This document shows, piece by piece, positions 33,313-43,149 of a stretch of 64,000 nucleotides of DNA. Below the pieces are notes generated by a model. That model saw only the letters and a list, made by a program, of their open reading frames with translations. It was not told where the DNA came from and ran no database searches. Source of the DNA: Ignavibacteria bacterium (GTDB lineage Bacteria; Bacteroidota; Ignavibacteria; UBA10030). Location: the NCBI GenBank assembly GCA_016873805.1, contig VGVZ01000001.1, forward strand, positions 170,228-234,227. Direction: 5' to 3'. Made by a program: the position numbers and the translations under genes. Within the stretch, counting starts at the first letter, position 1. Each line of letters opens with the position of its first letter.

Positions 33313-35505
33313 CTACCTCACAAGGGACATCTTCTTCGAGAACATATTGAATCCCGACTGGATGCGATAGATGTAGATCCCCGACGGGACAATCCTTCCA
33401 CCATCATCGCGGCCATCCCATCTCGCTCGATATCTGCCGGCTGATTGTTGATCGTCGACCAGTGTCCTGATATGACGACCCAGGAGATCAAAAACCGTGA
33501 GCTTCACGATCCCGTCGGCCGGAATGTCGTAGGCAATCCAGGTTTCAGGGTTGAAAGGATTGGGAAAATTTTGATGGAGTGTGAATTGCAGCGGACGTTG
33601 ATCCGAGGCAAGGTCCACGCTTGTGGCAGGCGAACCAGATCCGAGAAGTCCAATTCGGAAGGTGGGAATAGCGCCGTTGTTGAGAACGAACAATGTATCG
33701 TTGTACGATTTGGCTGAATCGGGATTGAACACGACTATCCCCCTGAGCGTGTCACCGAGGCTGAGAGACTTTGGAAACCCCGATTCGGAAAACGAAAAAG
33801 CTCTGGTCTTCGTGTAGATCGTATCGATCCGAACACCGTTTATGGAATTCGTCGTGAAGTAGATCGGTCTCTCCTTTGGCGTTCCAATGGGCGTGCTGGC
33901 AAAGCCAAGAACGGAATGGCTGTACGTCAACGCATACGCAGGAGAGGAACCGGAGAGAACCGTTCTCACCAATCCGCTGTCCGAGTTCACGGTCAGCGTG
34001 TCCACGAATGTCCCGAACGCGGAGGGAGTGAACCTGATCGGAATCAGAACACTGTCCAGCGCGTTGATCGTAAGCGGGAGCGAAGCCCCCACGACAAACC
34101 GAGTCGTCTTGGTGGAGATCGATCGTATTGCTTGATTTGCATCTGAGCGGTTCCGAAGAACAACCTGCATCGTTGTGGAATCAGCGATCTTCACCTGGCC
34201 AAAGGAGATCGGAGCTCCGACGATGAGAATCGCCGGCTCGGTTCGGAAAGAGAACTGATACGTATCGCCCGTGTTGGGATCACCATCAAGATCCATCACA
34301 TATCCATCGGCCGAGCGTGCGGCTGAGTCCACATGCACAGTGTACCACGTGTGATAGCGAAAGCTTGGGCTGCCGAAGACGGTCACGGTCTTGAAATCCG
34401 CCGACCACTTGAACGTTCGTGCGATCTGGGAAGAGATTGAAATTGCGTTTTGCACTTTGAGCGTGTCCATGGCCCTGCTGAACTGAATCGACACGCCGCC
34501 AGCTACCACCACCGAAGTATCGGGCCACGAGGGGACAGTCGCATAGATGATCGGGTATTGGGAAAACTGAAGCGTTCGATCGACAAAGTGGAGACCGCCG
34601 CTCGTCACCGTGACCTGCACCGAATCGTACGAATACCCAGGGGTCTCGAATCGAACAGTCCTCACTCCCGGCGTCAGGCCATCGAACATGTAGAACCCGT
34701 TGTTGTACGAGTCTCCTGTGTATAATCTGTTTTCGGGAAGTAAACGGACGCGTGTCGCGTTCTTCGGCCTGCCGGCCGGAGCATCCGTTTGGAGTCCCGC
34801 AATAATACCGAGCGTATCGGCAGGAACTCCGTAGTACTGCATGAACGAATTGCGCAGAGCGTACGCCTCCATTTTGCGGTAGTCGTTGTTCATGAGTCGG
34901 CGGGTTTCGGGATAGAAATCGTGAAATGATCCTTCCGAAAGAACACCAGGCATGACGAGAGGACGAAGTACTCCCAATCCGGAGGTATTCCCATAGAAGG
35001 TCCAGTCACCTCGGTTCGTGTACGAAGTCGTTCGGAGAATCTGATTCACTTTTTGACCGAGAATAGCGCCCAGTGTTTTTGCCTCAGGAAAAACAGGCTG
35101 ATTGTCGTATCCTCTGTACAACATCAAGGTATAGTTTGTTTTGCCATCGAAAGCATTGCTGTGAATCGAATGGAAGATATTCACATTGTTGGAGTTGGCG
35201 ACTTCAGCGCGGGCCGAGGAGCTTGGCTCGTCGTCGTTCGGATAATGATTTGTATAACGAGTGAGGATAACCCATCCCCCTCTTTCCTCAATCATCGCCT
35301 TCAGGAGCAACGCCTTCTGATAATTGCTTTCCGATTCCCAGAATTCTGTTCCAGGATCAGGAACGACATATCGATCGTTTGCCGGATTGTTTCCCCCATG
35401 ACCCGGATCGATGCAAAACTTCAGACCGGAGAGATCAGCCCTCTGAGCAACCAGAACGAGGGGGAGTACGGATAGAAGGAGGAAGGGCAAGATGAACCGC
35501 TTCAT
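33313..35505 (-). CDS. Secreted N-acetylmuramoyl-L-alanine amidase with T9SS sorting tail
   Basis: The 730-residue protein has a signal peptide (MKRFILPFLLLSVLPLVLVA) and an Amidase_3 zinc domain at residues about 28-235: LKFCIDPGHGG (His ligand), WESESNYQKA (Glu ligand), IFHSIHSNA (His ligand) and GVLSEGSFHDF (catalytic Glu). Ig-like beta domains follow, including a carboxypeptidase-regulatory-like segment and ASPM/SPD-2-like repeats. The end is NFPNPFNPETWIAYDIP and a basic KKMSLVR tail, the type IX sorting signal. It should cleave the amide between MurNAc and L-Ala in peptidoglycan outside the cell. Its start overlaps the stop of the PD40 gene by four bases. Confidence 0.92.
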   Translation of the reverse strand: MKRFILPFLLLSVLPLVLVAQRADLSGLKFCIDPGHGGNNPANDRYVVPDPGTEFWESESNYQKALLLKAMIEERGGWVILTRYTNHYPNDDEPSSSARAEVANSNNVNIFHSIHSNAFDGKTNYTLMLYRGYDNQPVFPEAKTLGAILGQKVNQILRTTSYTNRGDWTFYGNTSGLGVLRPLVMPGVLSEGSFHDFYPETRRLMNNDYRKMEAYALRNSFMQYYGVPADTLGIIAGLQTDAPAGRPKNATRVRLLPENRLYTGDSYNNGFYMFDGLTPGVRTVRFETPGYSYDSVQVTVTSGGLHFVDRTLQFSQYPIIYATVPSWPDTSVVVAGGVSIQFSRAMDTLKVQNAISISSQIARTFKWSADFKTVTVFGSPSFRYHTWYTVHVDSAARSADGYVMDLDGDPNTGDTYQFSFRTEPAILIVGAPISFGQVKIADSTTMQVVLRNRSDANQAIRSISTKTTRFVVGASLPLTINALDSVLIPIRFTPSAFGTFVDTLTVNSDSGLVRTVLSGSSPAYALTYSHSVLGFASTPIGTPKERPIYFTTNSINGVRIDTIYTKTRAFSFSESGFPKSLSLGDTLRGIVVFNPDSAKSYNDTLFVLNNGAIPTFRIGLLGSGSPATSVDLASDQRPLQFTLHQNFPNPFNPETWIAYDIPADGIVKLTVFDLLGRHIRTLVDDQQSAGRYRARWDGRDDGGRIVPSGIYIYRIQSGFNMFSKKMSLVR

Positions 35506-36446
35506 CGTGGCCCCTCCTCGTAGGTGAGGAGATATATCTCCCCTCGCAACGTGGCGTAGACAATCTTGTTTTCTATCGGTGAACAGCTGGGGAAAAGTTC
35601 TATCTGATCGCCGGTGGAGGTCAAGCGAGCGACCTGCTTCCCATCGGGGGAAATCGCCATGATGTCTGACGACACGATGCGATGGCCGTCATCACGATCA
35701 TCCATGTAGACGATCCATCGTCCATCCCTCGTCCACGACGGAGCGTTTCTTCGCCCCAGTTGCGCAAGAACAATACCGGAAAGATCGGAGACAAATGTCC
35801 CTCGCGACATTTCGTATGCGACAATCCGATCTCCCCGGGGCGAAAGCAGGGGCCAGATGTACCTTCCGTTCCCGAACGGATCGAATAGCTCTTTTCTCCC
35901 TTCGCGATACAGCACGATCTTCGTGTCCTCGATGCCTCCAACAACGACCGCGGAAGAGCCGGGGACCGTTGGCCGCATTGGAGATCGGATGTCGCCCGAA
36001 CTGATCACGTCTCCTTCGACAAAGAGCGGAACAGAAAGCGATTCCGACGACCGTATGGTCTCTGATTTTTCATCTATCAAATTGACCACCACGATTTCCT
36101 GGAGACGGGTCTTCGTGGACCGGTCGACCGTTGTCTTTCGGTATGCCAGGCGCCGGCCGTCTTGCGAGATCGTGAATCCATACCCTGATTTTGCATCGGC
36201 CGTTATCTGTTTGATCCTCCGCGACGAGATGTCGTAGTTCCAGATTCCGTCATAGGATGCCGTCGTGAAGTAGATCGAACGCCCATCGGGCGAGAATCGG
36301 GGATATCCCCATTCCTGTGCAGATCCGACCTCCACTTTCTGGATCTTTGTCGCTCGAATTTGTCCGTGGCTCGTTCCGGTCAATGTAACGATCAGAATAA
36401 GCGGCAGTGTTTTTTGGATGAACCGAAGTGTTGTCATCTTGATCAT
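35502..36446 (-). CDS. Periplasmic PD40/TolB-like beta-propeller protein
   Basis: The 314-residue protein has a signal peptide (LPLILIVTLTGTSHGQ) and repeated PD40-type blades: PRFSPDGRSIYFTT, FTISQDGRRLAY, PLLSPRGDRIVAY, PSWTRDGRWIVYMDD, ISPDGKQVARLT. Such propellers usually bind peptides or other proteins; no enzyme motif is seen. Overlap with the amidase start makes co-translation likely, so it may assist or regulate that enzyme, though this is inferred from position only. An alternative start lies three codons in (36437). Confidence 0.75.
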   Translation of the reverse strand: MIKMTTLRFIQKTLPLILIVTLTGTSHGQIRATKIQKVEVGSAQEWGYPRFSPDGRSIYFTTASYDGIWNYDISSRRIKQITADAKSGYGFTISQDGRRLAYRKTTVDRSTKTRLQEIVVVNLIDEKSETIRSSESLSVPLFVEGDVISSGDIRSPMRPTVPGSSAVVVGGIEDTKIVLYREGRKELFDPFGNGRYIWPLLSPRGDRIVAYEMSRGTFVSDLSGIVLAQLGRRNAPSWTRDGRWIVYMDDRDDGHRIVSSDIMAISPDGKQVARLTSTGDQIELFPSCSPIENKIVYATLRGEIYLLTYEEGPR

Positions 36447-36598
36447 TTCTTATTGTCGAGCCGCTTAGCACAGTATCGTTTCCAATCCTGTACCGGCTCC
36501 TCGCTACGTGGCTACAGAGTCTCGCCACGGTCGGGACTTGAAGACAGAGCGCCCTCGCCTTCTCACCCAACAAGTTCAGGAACAGTTTAGCTTGGCGC

Positions 36599-38989
36599 TC
36601 ATTTCACAAGGAGCATTTTCTTTGCGATCCGGTTTCTCCCTGCGCTCAGAACATACACATACGGACCTGAAGGGAAATCGTCGGCGTAAAATTGTCTGGC
36701 ATAGATTCCGGGGGGCAATTCGTCATCGATCAACGTCGCAACTTCGCGTCCGAGAATGTCATAGATGCGGAGCGAGACGAGGCCGCTTTCCGGCACAGCA
36801 AACTGAATCGTTGTGGCGGCGTTGAACGGATTGGGATAGTTCTGAGCCAGTTGATATGTCGACGGAACTCCCTCCAGTTTTTCGACGAATGCAAGGGGAT
36901 CAACTCTGAACCGTCCTTCTTCGGACCAATCGCTTGAGCCATAGGCATTGGTGGCGAGCACCTGCCACCGGTAGATTTTTCCCGGTTCCAATCCTCGTCT
37001 CGTTGTCGCAACCGTGTCGTTCACCGTCGTATCGATTTGTACCGCATTCGTGGCATGATCGACGATCTTCAGCCGGAACGATGTCCCGCCGCTCTTTGTC
37101 CAGACAAAGGTTGGGAATCTGTCTGCATTCATGATAAATCCCGGCGCCACGAGGAGGGGTGCTTTCGGCCATCCCGTTTTGAAACTCCAGACCGGCGAGT
37201 ACGGGCTTGCTCCTCCCTGACTTCCGGCCACAACTCGCCAGTAGTACGTTTCCTGTGCGAGGAAACCGCCGGGGACCACCGACGAATCCGCTGTGTTGTA
37301 TGTTCCGATAAGACTTCCGGGGGAAAAACTTGCGTTCCCCGCAATCTGCAGTTGGTATGTCAGTGCAGATGAGACACGGTTCCATCTCACCGTTCCCTGA
37401 CGCGGGAAGTTTTGTTCACCGTTTGATGGAGAAGCGAGGAGAGGAGCGGTAACCGGCGAGGCAATCGAGACGAGATTGCTGGGAATGCTTTCGTTGTTGT
37501 TTCGATCCAGGGCGGTAACCGCGTAGGAGTACGAGACATTGGGCGTGTCGATGCGCGCGTCGGGCGTTCTGCCGTTGATTCCTGTGAGCGCAAGGATGTT
37601 TCTCGAGACATCGAGATCGCCGGTTCCCGGATTCGATTTCGTGAACCGGTACACAGCATACCGAGATGCTGTATCGCCGTCGGGGGCAACAAACGGAGTA
37701 TCCCACTTCAGCGTCGAGAGTTTGGTGACCGGGTCGGCTTCCACACGGATATTGCGCGGCGGAAACGGAATGACGCGTTCCTTCCAGTCCATCACCGCGA
37801 CGATGGAAGGATGTCGGAACAAATCGTTCGTGAGAGTATCCGCGAAGTTCCGGAAGTTCGCCGTGATGCTTTTCGCACGGAATTGAATGCTCCCGTGAGA
37901 GTTCTGAGCATTTCTGTTGAATCTTATTTGATTGGAGATTTCACTGGCCGACGCAAACGCCGAACTCTCTCCTGGATTGAGACGATACGTTGCATTTCCC
38001 GTGTAGAAATGTCTCCCGTTCAATTGCTGTGACCACCAGGTTTGGAGCAGATTGTAATCCTGACCTCCGCCGAAGGGCCAGTACAGCTGCGGCGTGATGT
38101 AGTCGATGTATCGGCCGCTCAGCCATGCTGTTGCATCGGCGTAGAGAGCATCGTATCCGCTCGTGCCTGAGATGCCGACAGGGACGTTGTTTTTCCAGAT
38201 GCCGAACGGGCTCATCCCGAACTTCACGACCGGGCGTATCGCCTGCACACTGTCGTAGATTTGTTTGATAAGGAGATTGACGTTGTCTCTTCGCCAATCA
38301 GCAATGTTGGAGAATCCTCGCTTGTCGCGATTGAAATCGGCCGTATCCTGATGCGTGATCGAGTTGGGCGAGTACGGATAGAAATAGTCATCCATGTGTA
38401 CCCCCTCCACATCGTAGCGCCGGACAACATCGGCAATGACTTTGGCGACATGATTCCTGACTTCCGCCAATGCGGGATTCAGGAATTTGAATGTGCCTAT
38501 CTGGATAGCCCATCCCGGATTCAAGCGCGTGATGTGTGTGGAATGGAGGGGGTAATTGCCGACGACCCGCTCAGCCCTGTACGGATTGAACCACGCGTGA
38601 ACCTCCATGCCGCGTTTATGTGCCTCCGCAACAACGAATGCAAGCGGATCGTACAACGGGCTCGGCGCCACCCCTTGTTCTCCCGTGAGCCAGTACGACC
38701 ATGGTTCGTAGGGAGAATTGTAGAGCGCATCGCACTCGGTCCGTACCTGGAAGATCACTGCGTTGATGCCAAGGGCATGGAGCTGATCCAGAAGGTTGAT
38801 CATATCGGTCCGTTGAAGCTCCCCGGCGAGAGAAGTTCGGTACAGCGAAGGGGGCCAGTCGAGGTTCGTCACGGTGGCAATCCACGCTCCCCGAAACTCA
38901 CGTTTGGGAAGTGATTGACCGGTGCCGATCTCAAATCCGATGATAACTATTGTGACTGCATAGGCAATACAGCGGAACCAAAGTTTCAT
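36599..38989 (-). CDS. GHL10-type glycosidase (COG1649/DUF187) with FN3-like domains and T9SS tail
   Basis: The 796-residue protein has a signal peptide (IVIIGFEIGTGQS) and a GHL10 barrel: REFRGAWIATVTNLDWP, LHALGINAVIFQVRTECDAL, GMEVHAWFNPYRA, VEGVHMDDYFYPYS and YIDYITPQLYWPFG. Members of this family are reported to act on peptidoglycan glycan lacking stem peptides; here that is family knowledge. Residues about 430-690 hold three fibronectin-III-like domains. The C-terminus has NYPNPFNAATTIQFAVP and ends KKMLLVK, a type IX sorting tail. Its proximity to a secreted amidase suggests joint attack on cell-wall material. The gap 36447-36598 holds nothing evident. Confidence 0.88.
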   Translation of the reverse strand: MKLWFRCIAYAVTIVIIGFEIGTGQSLPKREFRGAWIATVTNLDWPPSLYRTSLAGELQRTDMINLLDQLHALGINAVIFQVRTECDALYNSPYEPWSYWLTGEQGVAPSPLYDPLAFVVAEAHKRGMEVHAWFNPYRAERVVGNYPLHSTHITRLNPGWAIQIGTFKFLNPALAEVRNHVAKVIADVVRRYDVEGVHMDDYFYPYSPNSITHQDTADFNRDKRGFSNIADWRRDNVNLLIKQIYDSVQAIRPVVKFGMSPFGIWKNNVPVGISGTSGYDALYADATAWLSGRYIDYITPQLYWPFGGGQDYNLLQTWWSQQLNGRHFYTGNATYRLNPGESSAFASASEISNQIRFNRNAQNSHGSIQFRAKSITANFRNFADTLTNDLFRHPSIVAVMDWKERVIPFPPRNIRVEADPVTKLSTLKWDTPFVAPDGDTASRYAVYRFTKSNPGTGDLDVSRNILALTGINGRTPDARIDTPNVSYSYAVTALDRNNNESIPSNLVSIASPVTAPLLASPSNGEQNFPRQGTVRWNRVSSALTYQLQIAGNASFSPGSLIGTYNTADSSVVPGGFLAQETYYWRVVAGSQGGASPYSPVWSFKTGWPKAPLLVAPGFIMNADRFPTFVWTKSGGTSFRLKIVDHATNAVQIDTTVNDTVATTRRGLEPGKIYRWQVLATNAYGSSDWSEEGRFRVDPLAFVEKLEGVPSTYQLAQNYPNPFNAATTIQFAVPESGLVSLRIYDILGREVATLIDDELPPGIYARQFYADDFPSGPYVYVLSAGRNRIAKKMLLVK

Positions 38990-39031
38990 GCGATACTCTC
39001 TTGGTCGTTGTGACTCTCATTCAAAGCATTC

Positions 39032-39117
39032 ACCACGGATAGACGCGGAAAAGGCGCGGATACACGCGAATAGATCTGCGCACATCCGCGTTGTTTCAGC
39101 GTTCATCCGCGGCTAAT
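39032..39117. repeat. Dispersed CGCGGAT-type repeat
   Basis: The block contains many imperfect units of the form (T)ATCCGCG or CGCGGAT: CCACGGATAGACGCGG, GCGCGGATACACGCG, CACATCCGCGTT and TTCATCCGCGGCTAATC. The same style of repeat is common between genes in many environmental genomes. No coding potential. Confidence 0.6.
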
Positions 39118-39134
39118 CAATAACAGGAACAACA

Positions 39135-39174
39135 AAGGCATCCGACCTGCCCTGCGGGAACGGCCGGATGCCTT
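39135..39174 (-). terminator. Hairpin terminator after the 39.2 kb surface-protein gene
   Basis: AAGGCATCCG (39135-39144) pairs perfectly with CGGATGCCTT (39165-39174) around a GC-rich 20-base loop that can extend the stem. Read on the minus strand it follows the stop at 39213 and is trailed by TTTGTTGTT. The tract is imperfect but positioned as expected. Confidence 0.6.
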
Positions 39175-39212
39175 CAATGACTGATTTCTTTCGAAAAATC
39201 CAACATCTCGCA

Positions 39213-40583
39213 CTACTTCGACAACACCATCTTTCCGCTCAGCCGATGGCCGCCGGAGGTGAGCACATAGACATACACACCGCTCGTCATGTCTCTGCCA
39301 TCGACCGTCGCCGTGTACGTTCCCGGTGAGAGATACTTGTCGAGAACCGTCTTCATTTCCCTTCCCAGCATGTCGTAGATGACGAGCTGGGTTGGACCCG
39401 ACTGGGCAATCGTAAACCTGATGTCGGTTGTCGGATTGAACGGATTGGGATAGTTCTGCGAGAGGGTGAATCCCTCCGGAATTCCCGCATCGTCCCTGCT
39501 GACGTTGACTGCGACGCCGCGAGTGTACATGCGGAGCCCCGGCACAGCGAATGTTCCGAACGTGCCGACGTAGGCCGTGTCGCCCCCCGGACTAAAGGCG
39601 ATGGCGCGCGGCCGCTCACCGACGTTTCCGGGGACGGCAAAATTCCAGTTGATGCTGTCTTGGATTGCACCTGTGGTCACATTGTACGCGTACCAGGTTC
39701 CCGGAGTGAAGGTTTGCGGGACCGACGTATCCCACCACCGGTTCGGTCGGTCGTTGAACGAGCCCGCGCTCACCCAGAGGTGGCCGGTCTTGGGATTCCA
39801 GCAGAACGATTCTGCGTCGAAGCCCTTGAGGATCGTATCGACTTTCGCGTACGGGCCGAGGACGCCGAAGTCGCTGTGATACTTGAACACGGCGTGATTC
39901 GTATACCCCGCGTAGTAGATATCATTGCCGTTCTTCGAAACTTCAATCGCTCTCGAGAATCCGGCCAACGTGTCGCGCGCATTCCCGATGAAGTTGAAGT
40001 CTTTGTCAAAAATCTTCAGCGGCTTCCCCCCTGCCACAACTCGATTCGTGAAGATATTGCCGCTCGCGTCAACACCGACCGAAATACCAGAGTTGAGGGG
40101 ATCAGCATCGACCTTTCTCATCCCCGCCCCGGTCTGATAGTTGATGCGGTACAGGAAGCTATAGTACGTCGCGATGATGTTCCCCTGATGGTCGGCTCTG
40201 AGGCCGCGTCCTGTCTGGGCTTCCCATGTCCCCGTCGCTGTGGTAAATCCTCCGAGTGTATCCGCCCTGCCGGCAATCGTAACAATCTTGATTGGAGAGA
40301 ATGAAGCCTGTGTTCCGTCCTTGTTGAACGCGTACAGCGCACGGACGCCGATGAACTTGTTTTGGTTTGCACCGACGTAGAGAGAATCACGCGAGTATGC
40401 ATAGTAGTCCTGTACCCACACCTTCCCATCGGGAGATACTGCAAGCCCGTGAACGTTGCCGGTAAAGAGCGTATCTCCTTTGACCTGTCCCGCCGGTGGC
40501 CAAACGCCCCTGTGCGTCCACTGGGCCGTGGCAATCGAGCAGACTACCAGCACCATGATGATAAGTGTAAAGATTCTATTCAT
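39213..40583 (-). CDS. Secreted NHL/propeller-like surface protein with T9SS tail
   Basis: The start at 40583 (MNRIFTLIIMVLVVCSIATA) gives a clean signal peptide and has GGAGGG ten bases upstream; the longer frame adds 23 residues without sense. The body of about 456 residues looks like a beta-propeller: LAVSPDGKVWVQDY, GLRADHQGNIIATYYS, ISVGVDASGNIFTN, SKNGNDIYYAGYTN and AIAFSPGGDTAYVG. It ends NYPNPFNPTTDIRFTI, LVIYDMLGREMKTV and KMVLSK, a type IX sorting domain. No enzymatic motif; likely a surface-attached binding protein. It belongs to the run with the lipoprotein, PorV and TonB receptor genes upstream. Confidence 0.8.
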   Translation of the reverse strand: MNRIFTLIIMVLVVCSIATAQWTHRGVWPPAGQVKGDTLFTGNVHGLAVSPDGKVWVQDYYAYSRDSLYVGANQNKFIGVRALYAFNKDGTQASFSPIKIVTIAGRADTLGGFTTATGTWEAQTGRGLRADHQGNIIATYYSFLYRINYQTGAGMRKVDADPLNSGISVGVDASGNIFTNRVVAGGKPLKIFDKDFNFIGNARDTLAGFSRAIEVSKNGNDIYYAGYTNHAVFKYHSDFGVLGPYAKVDTILKGFDAESFCWNPKTGHLWVSAGSFNDRPNRWWDTSVPQTFTPGTWYAYNVTTGAIQDSINWNFAVPGNVGERPRAIAFSPGGDTAYVGTFGTFAVPGLRMYTRGVAVNVSRDDAGIPEGFTLSQNYPNPFNPTTDIRFTIAQSGPTQLVIYDMLGREMKTVLDKYLSPGTYTATVDGRDMTSGVYVYVLTSGGHRLSGKMVLSK

Positions 40584-40686
40584 TAGGAACCCTCCATCGA
40601 TTGGTGATTGGTAAGTTGAAATCGTGAATTCACGCTGGTGCTGGAGCGCCACGTTCCTCCTCCCAACGGCGCATCAGCATTGTTGC

Positions 40687-41919
40687 TCACTTTGCCCCAA
40701 GGTACGGCGCACCGTTTTTCAATGCATTGACCCTGAAGATTTTGATCGATTTTGTGATGGTCCCCCCGACGGCCGTACCCCTCACCGCATAGAAATTGGT
40801 CCCCTGACCCCATGCCAAGAGGTGTATTGCCGGACTCGTCAGCCCGCTGTGAAATTGCTCGACCGTCCGGTTTGGACGCACCACGAGCATCGGATCCGGC
40901 ATATCGGTTCCCACGTACATATCTCCATCTGCCGCAAAATTGATCGCGTAGATCGTTCTTCCCGGCCCTCCCAGGGCAGACGCCGTGAGGTTGAAGTAAT
41001 CATCTCTCGGGCCGAGACTATCGGATGAGATGATTTGAAAACGAACGACCCGTTCGGACGAATCGGGGAAGACCTTTCCTGCCACATAGACGTAGTTGTT
41101 GAAGACCCGTACCGAGCGGACGTTCGCTGTGAGCGGAAATGCTTTCACACTCCTGTCCGGACGCACACGATAGATGAAGTCATTGTTGCCGCCTGCCCAT
41201 ACATTTCCTGCCGCGTCGAAATCGAGATCGTACACCGTTCCCAGATCTCCAAACGCGACCCAGATGGTCGGACTCCCGCCTCCCGCCGGAATCTGATAGA
41301 TAGCTCTCAGGATCCTCGCGGTGTACAGAATGCCGCCAGGTCCCATTTTCATCCCGGACCATTTGGCGATGCCGCCCGACGGGGCATAGTCAGATCGGAC
41401 GCCGGCTGCGGTGAACTTCTTGATGCCGACGCCGACTCCGGCATCCATCATGGACACATACAGATTTCCCTGGCCATCGCTTGCGACAGCCCATGGCTCT
41501 TGGGTTTCCGAGATACTGCCGAAATCCGTCACGGCGGCTTCCAGTTTGTAGAGCCATGTGTTGCTGAAGAGTTCCGATCCCTTCACGCCGACGCGAACTT
41601 TCACGCTATCATTGACCACATTCGGCGCAAGGACCTTTAGTTGGGTCGATGAGGCCTCCTGGATCTGCGCTTGCTTGTCGTTGAAATAGACCGTGTTCTC
41701 CGTCTTCACGGCGGAGAAGTTCTTTCCCGTGATCGTCAGGGACGTCACGCCGGCAAGTCCGGACGCAGGCGAGATCGACGCAATCTCCGGCGCCGGTCGG
41801 GCGCTCACGTAGTCCGGATCGAAGAGACTCCCCTCTTTCTCGTTCAGACAGCCCGAGAAGAGGAGAACGGAAAGGAGAAGGAGTCCGTGCAAGATGATGT
41901 TGAAATGTTTGGGAAACAT
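40687..41919 (-). CDS. IPT/TIG-domain lipoprotein with propeller-like repeats
   Basis: The ATG at 41919 has AGGAA upstream and produces a lipoprotein signal (LLLLSVLLFSGC); a longer frame exists but hides it. Residues about 45-125 form an IPT/TIG Ig-like domain (PEIASISPASGLAGVTSLTI, VRVGVKGSEL). The rest repeats NHL-like units (SDGQGNLYVSMMDAGVG, GPGGILYTARILRAIYQI, DFDAAGNVWAGGNNDFIYRV, NFAADGDMYVGTDMPD). This is the SusE/SusF-like position next to a TonB receptor and may represent a surface glycan-binding lipoprotein, similar to PUL proteins of unknown ligand. Function beyond binding cannot be read. Confidence 0.75.
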   Translation of the reverse strand: MFPKHFNIILHGLLLLSVLLFSGCLNEKEGSLFDPDYVSARPAPEIASISPASGLAGVTSLTITGKNFSAVKTENTVYFNDKQAQIQEASSTQLKVLAPNVVNDSVKVRVGVKGSELFSNTWLYKLEAAVTDFGSISETQEPWAVASDGQGNLYVSMMDAGVGVGIKKFTAAGVRSDYAPSGGIAKWSGMKMGPGGILYTARILRAIYQIPAGGGSPTIWVAFGDLGTVYDLDFDAAGNVWAGGNNDFIYRVRPDRSVKAFPLTANVRSVRVFNNYVYVAGKVFPDSSERVVRFQIISSDSLGPRDDYFNLTASALGGPGRTIYAINFAADGDMYVGTDMPDPMLVVRPNRTVEQFHSGLTSPAIHLLAWGQGTNFYAVRGTAVGGTITKSIKIFRVNALKNGAPYLGAK

Positions 41920-42014
41920 GGGTATTCCTGTTTTGGAGATTTGCCTGAGTTTTGATTCGGAACACTGATCGGGAAACGAATCCCGCGCAGCGAGCGTCAC
42001 CCTCCTCACAATTC

Positions 42015-43115
42015 TTATTCAAATCCGAAACTCAACGACAGCCGGGACACTGTCGGCAGTCCGAGCCGTCCTTCCGTCGTCGAGGGGAAGTTGGCCGAAC
42101 TGAATACGCCGAAGGGCGTATACGAGTAGTCGAGCGCGAACTTGACGCCTCCCATCGATTGTTTCACACCCAGACCGAACGAAAGATCGTGCTCATCCGC
42201 CGGGGTCACATAACCCACACGGAGAGCGATTCGATCAAGGAAGAGATACTCCGCGCCGATTTTCACCTGCTCGGGGAAATCACGCGGATGTTCGGCATCG
42301 ACAACCACCGTGAGCGCCTGCGACGTCCGGTCAATCTCAAAGACATCCAGCACGTTCATCGCGAGACCGATGCGGAACGTCAGCGGGAGTTGAAACTTCT
42401 CTTTGATGAATCCGACCTCTTTGGCAAAGTTCCGGATCGACATGCCGAAGGTGAGACTCTTATAGCCGGTCCGATATAGCACGCCGAGATCGAATGCGTA
42501 CACGTCCAGCGAATTCTTCACCTCCCGCACGCCGGTAAATGCGGAATCTTGTGCGCCTGATCCGCGGACGTACGAGACTTCGGCGTAGCCGCTGCCGAGA
42601 TTCTGGCTGGCAAGCTTCACATTCGCTCCCACGGAGAATCGATCAGAAAGGGCGATGGCATAGCCGAGCCCGAGGGCCGACGCCGACGGACGAAATGTTC
42701 CTGCGTCGAGATACCCCTGCGCGTTGTTTGCGAGGATCGTCGCTTGAATCTCACCGTAGTCGACATAGTGGAACGTGAGGCCGAACACTCCGTAATCTCC
42801 GTTCCACGGTCGGACAGCGACCGATCCATAGTTGTGAAGGATGTCCGCGATCCACTCAATCTGACCAACGGAGGCATCTGCGAACAGATTCATGCGCGCC
42901 ATCCCGGCGGGATTATAGAACATCGATTCGGAAGATCCCTCGGCGGCCGTGAATGCATCGGCGAGTGCAGACGGACGTGCGTTCACGCCGACGCTCAGGA
43001 ACTTCATCCCCGTTTGGGCAAGCTTCTGATACTTTTCCTGCGCCGCAACCGATCCGGGCACCGAAATCGCGAGGATGAACAGCATGCCGGCCCGTAACGC
43101 ACTCATCCGACGCAT
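42015..43115 (-). CDS. PorV/PorQ-family outer-membrane beta-barrel protein (T9SS-associated)
   Basis: The mature part shows the UPF0164/PorV pattern: GMKFLSVGVNARPSALADAF, SESMFYNPAGMAR, GLTFHYVDYGEI, ALGLGYAIALSDRFSVGAN and closing strands KFALDYSYTPFGVF and SRLSLSFGFE with a terminal aromatic residue. PorV is the outer-membrane shuttle that takes cargo from the type IX translocon to the attachment complex; paralogues often sit beside particular cargo genes, as here next to a T9SS-type surface protein. The start at 43115 (MRRMSALRAGMLFILAISV) is chosen for the signal peptide; no clear ribosome site supports it, and the frame extends into the upstream gene. Whether it is the housekeeping PorV or a dedicated paralogue is unclear. 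Confidence 0.82.
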   Translation of the reverse strand: MRRMSALRAGMLFILAISVPGSVAAQEKYQKLAQTGMKFLSVGVNARPSALADAFTAAEGSSESMFYNPAGMARMNLFADASVGQIEWIADILHNYGSVAVRPWNGDYGVFGLTFHYVDYGEIQATILANNAQGYLDAGTFRPSASALGLGYAIALSDRFSVGANVKLASQNLGSGYAEVSYVRGSGAQDSAFTGVREVKNSLDVYAFDLGVLYRTGYKSLTFGMSIRNFAKEVGFIKEKFQLPLTFRIGLAMNVLDVFEIDRTSQALTVVVDAEHPRDFPEQVKIGAEYLFLDRIALRVGYVTPADEHDLSFGLGVKQSMGGVKFALDYSYTPFGVFSSANFPSTTEGRLGLPTVSRLSLSFGFE

Positions 43116-43149
43116 CGCGCGAGGTCGACGGAATGTCTGCCGAAAGGGG

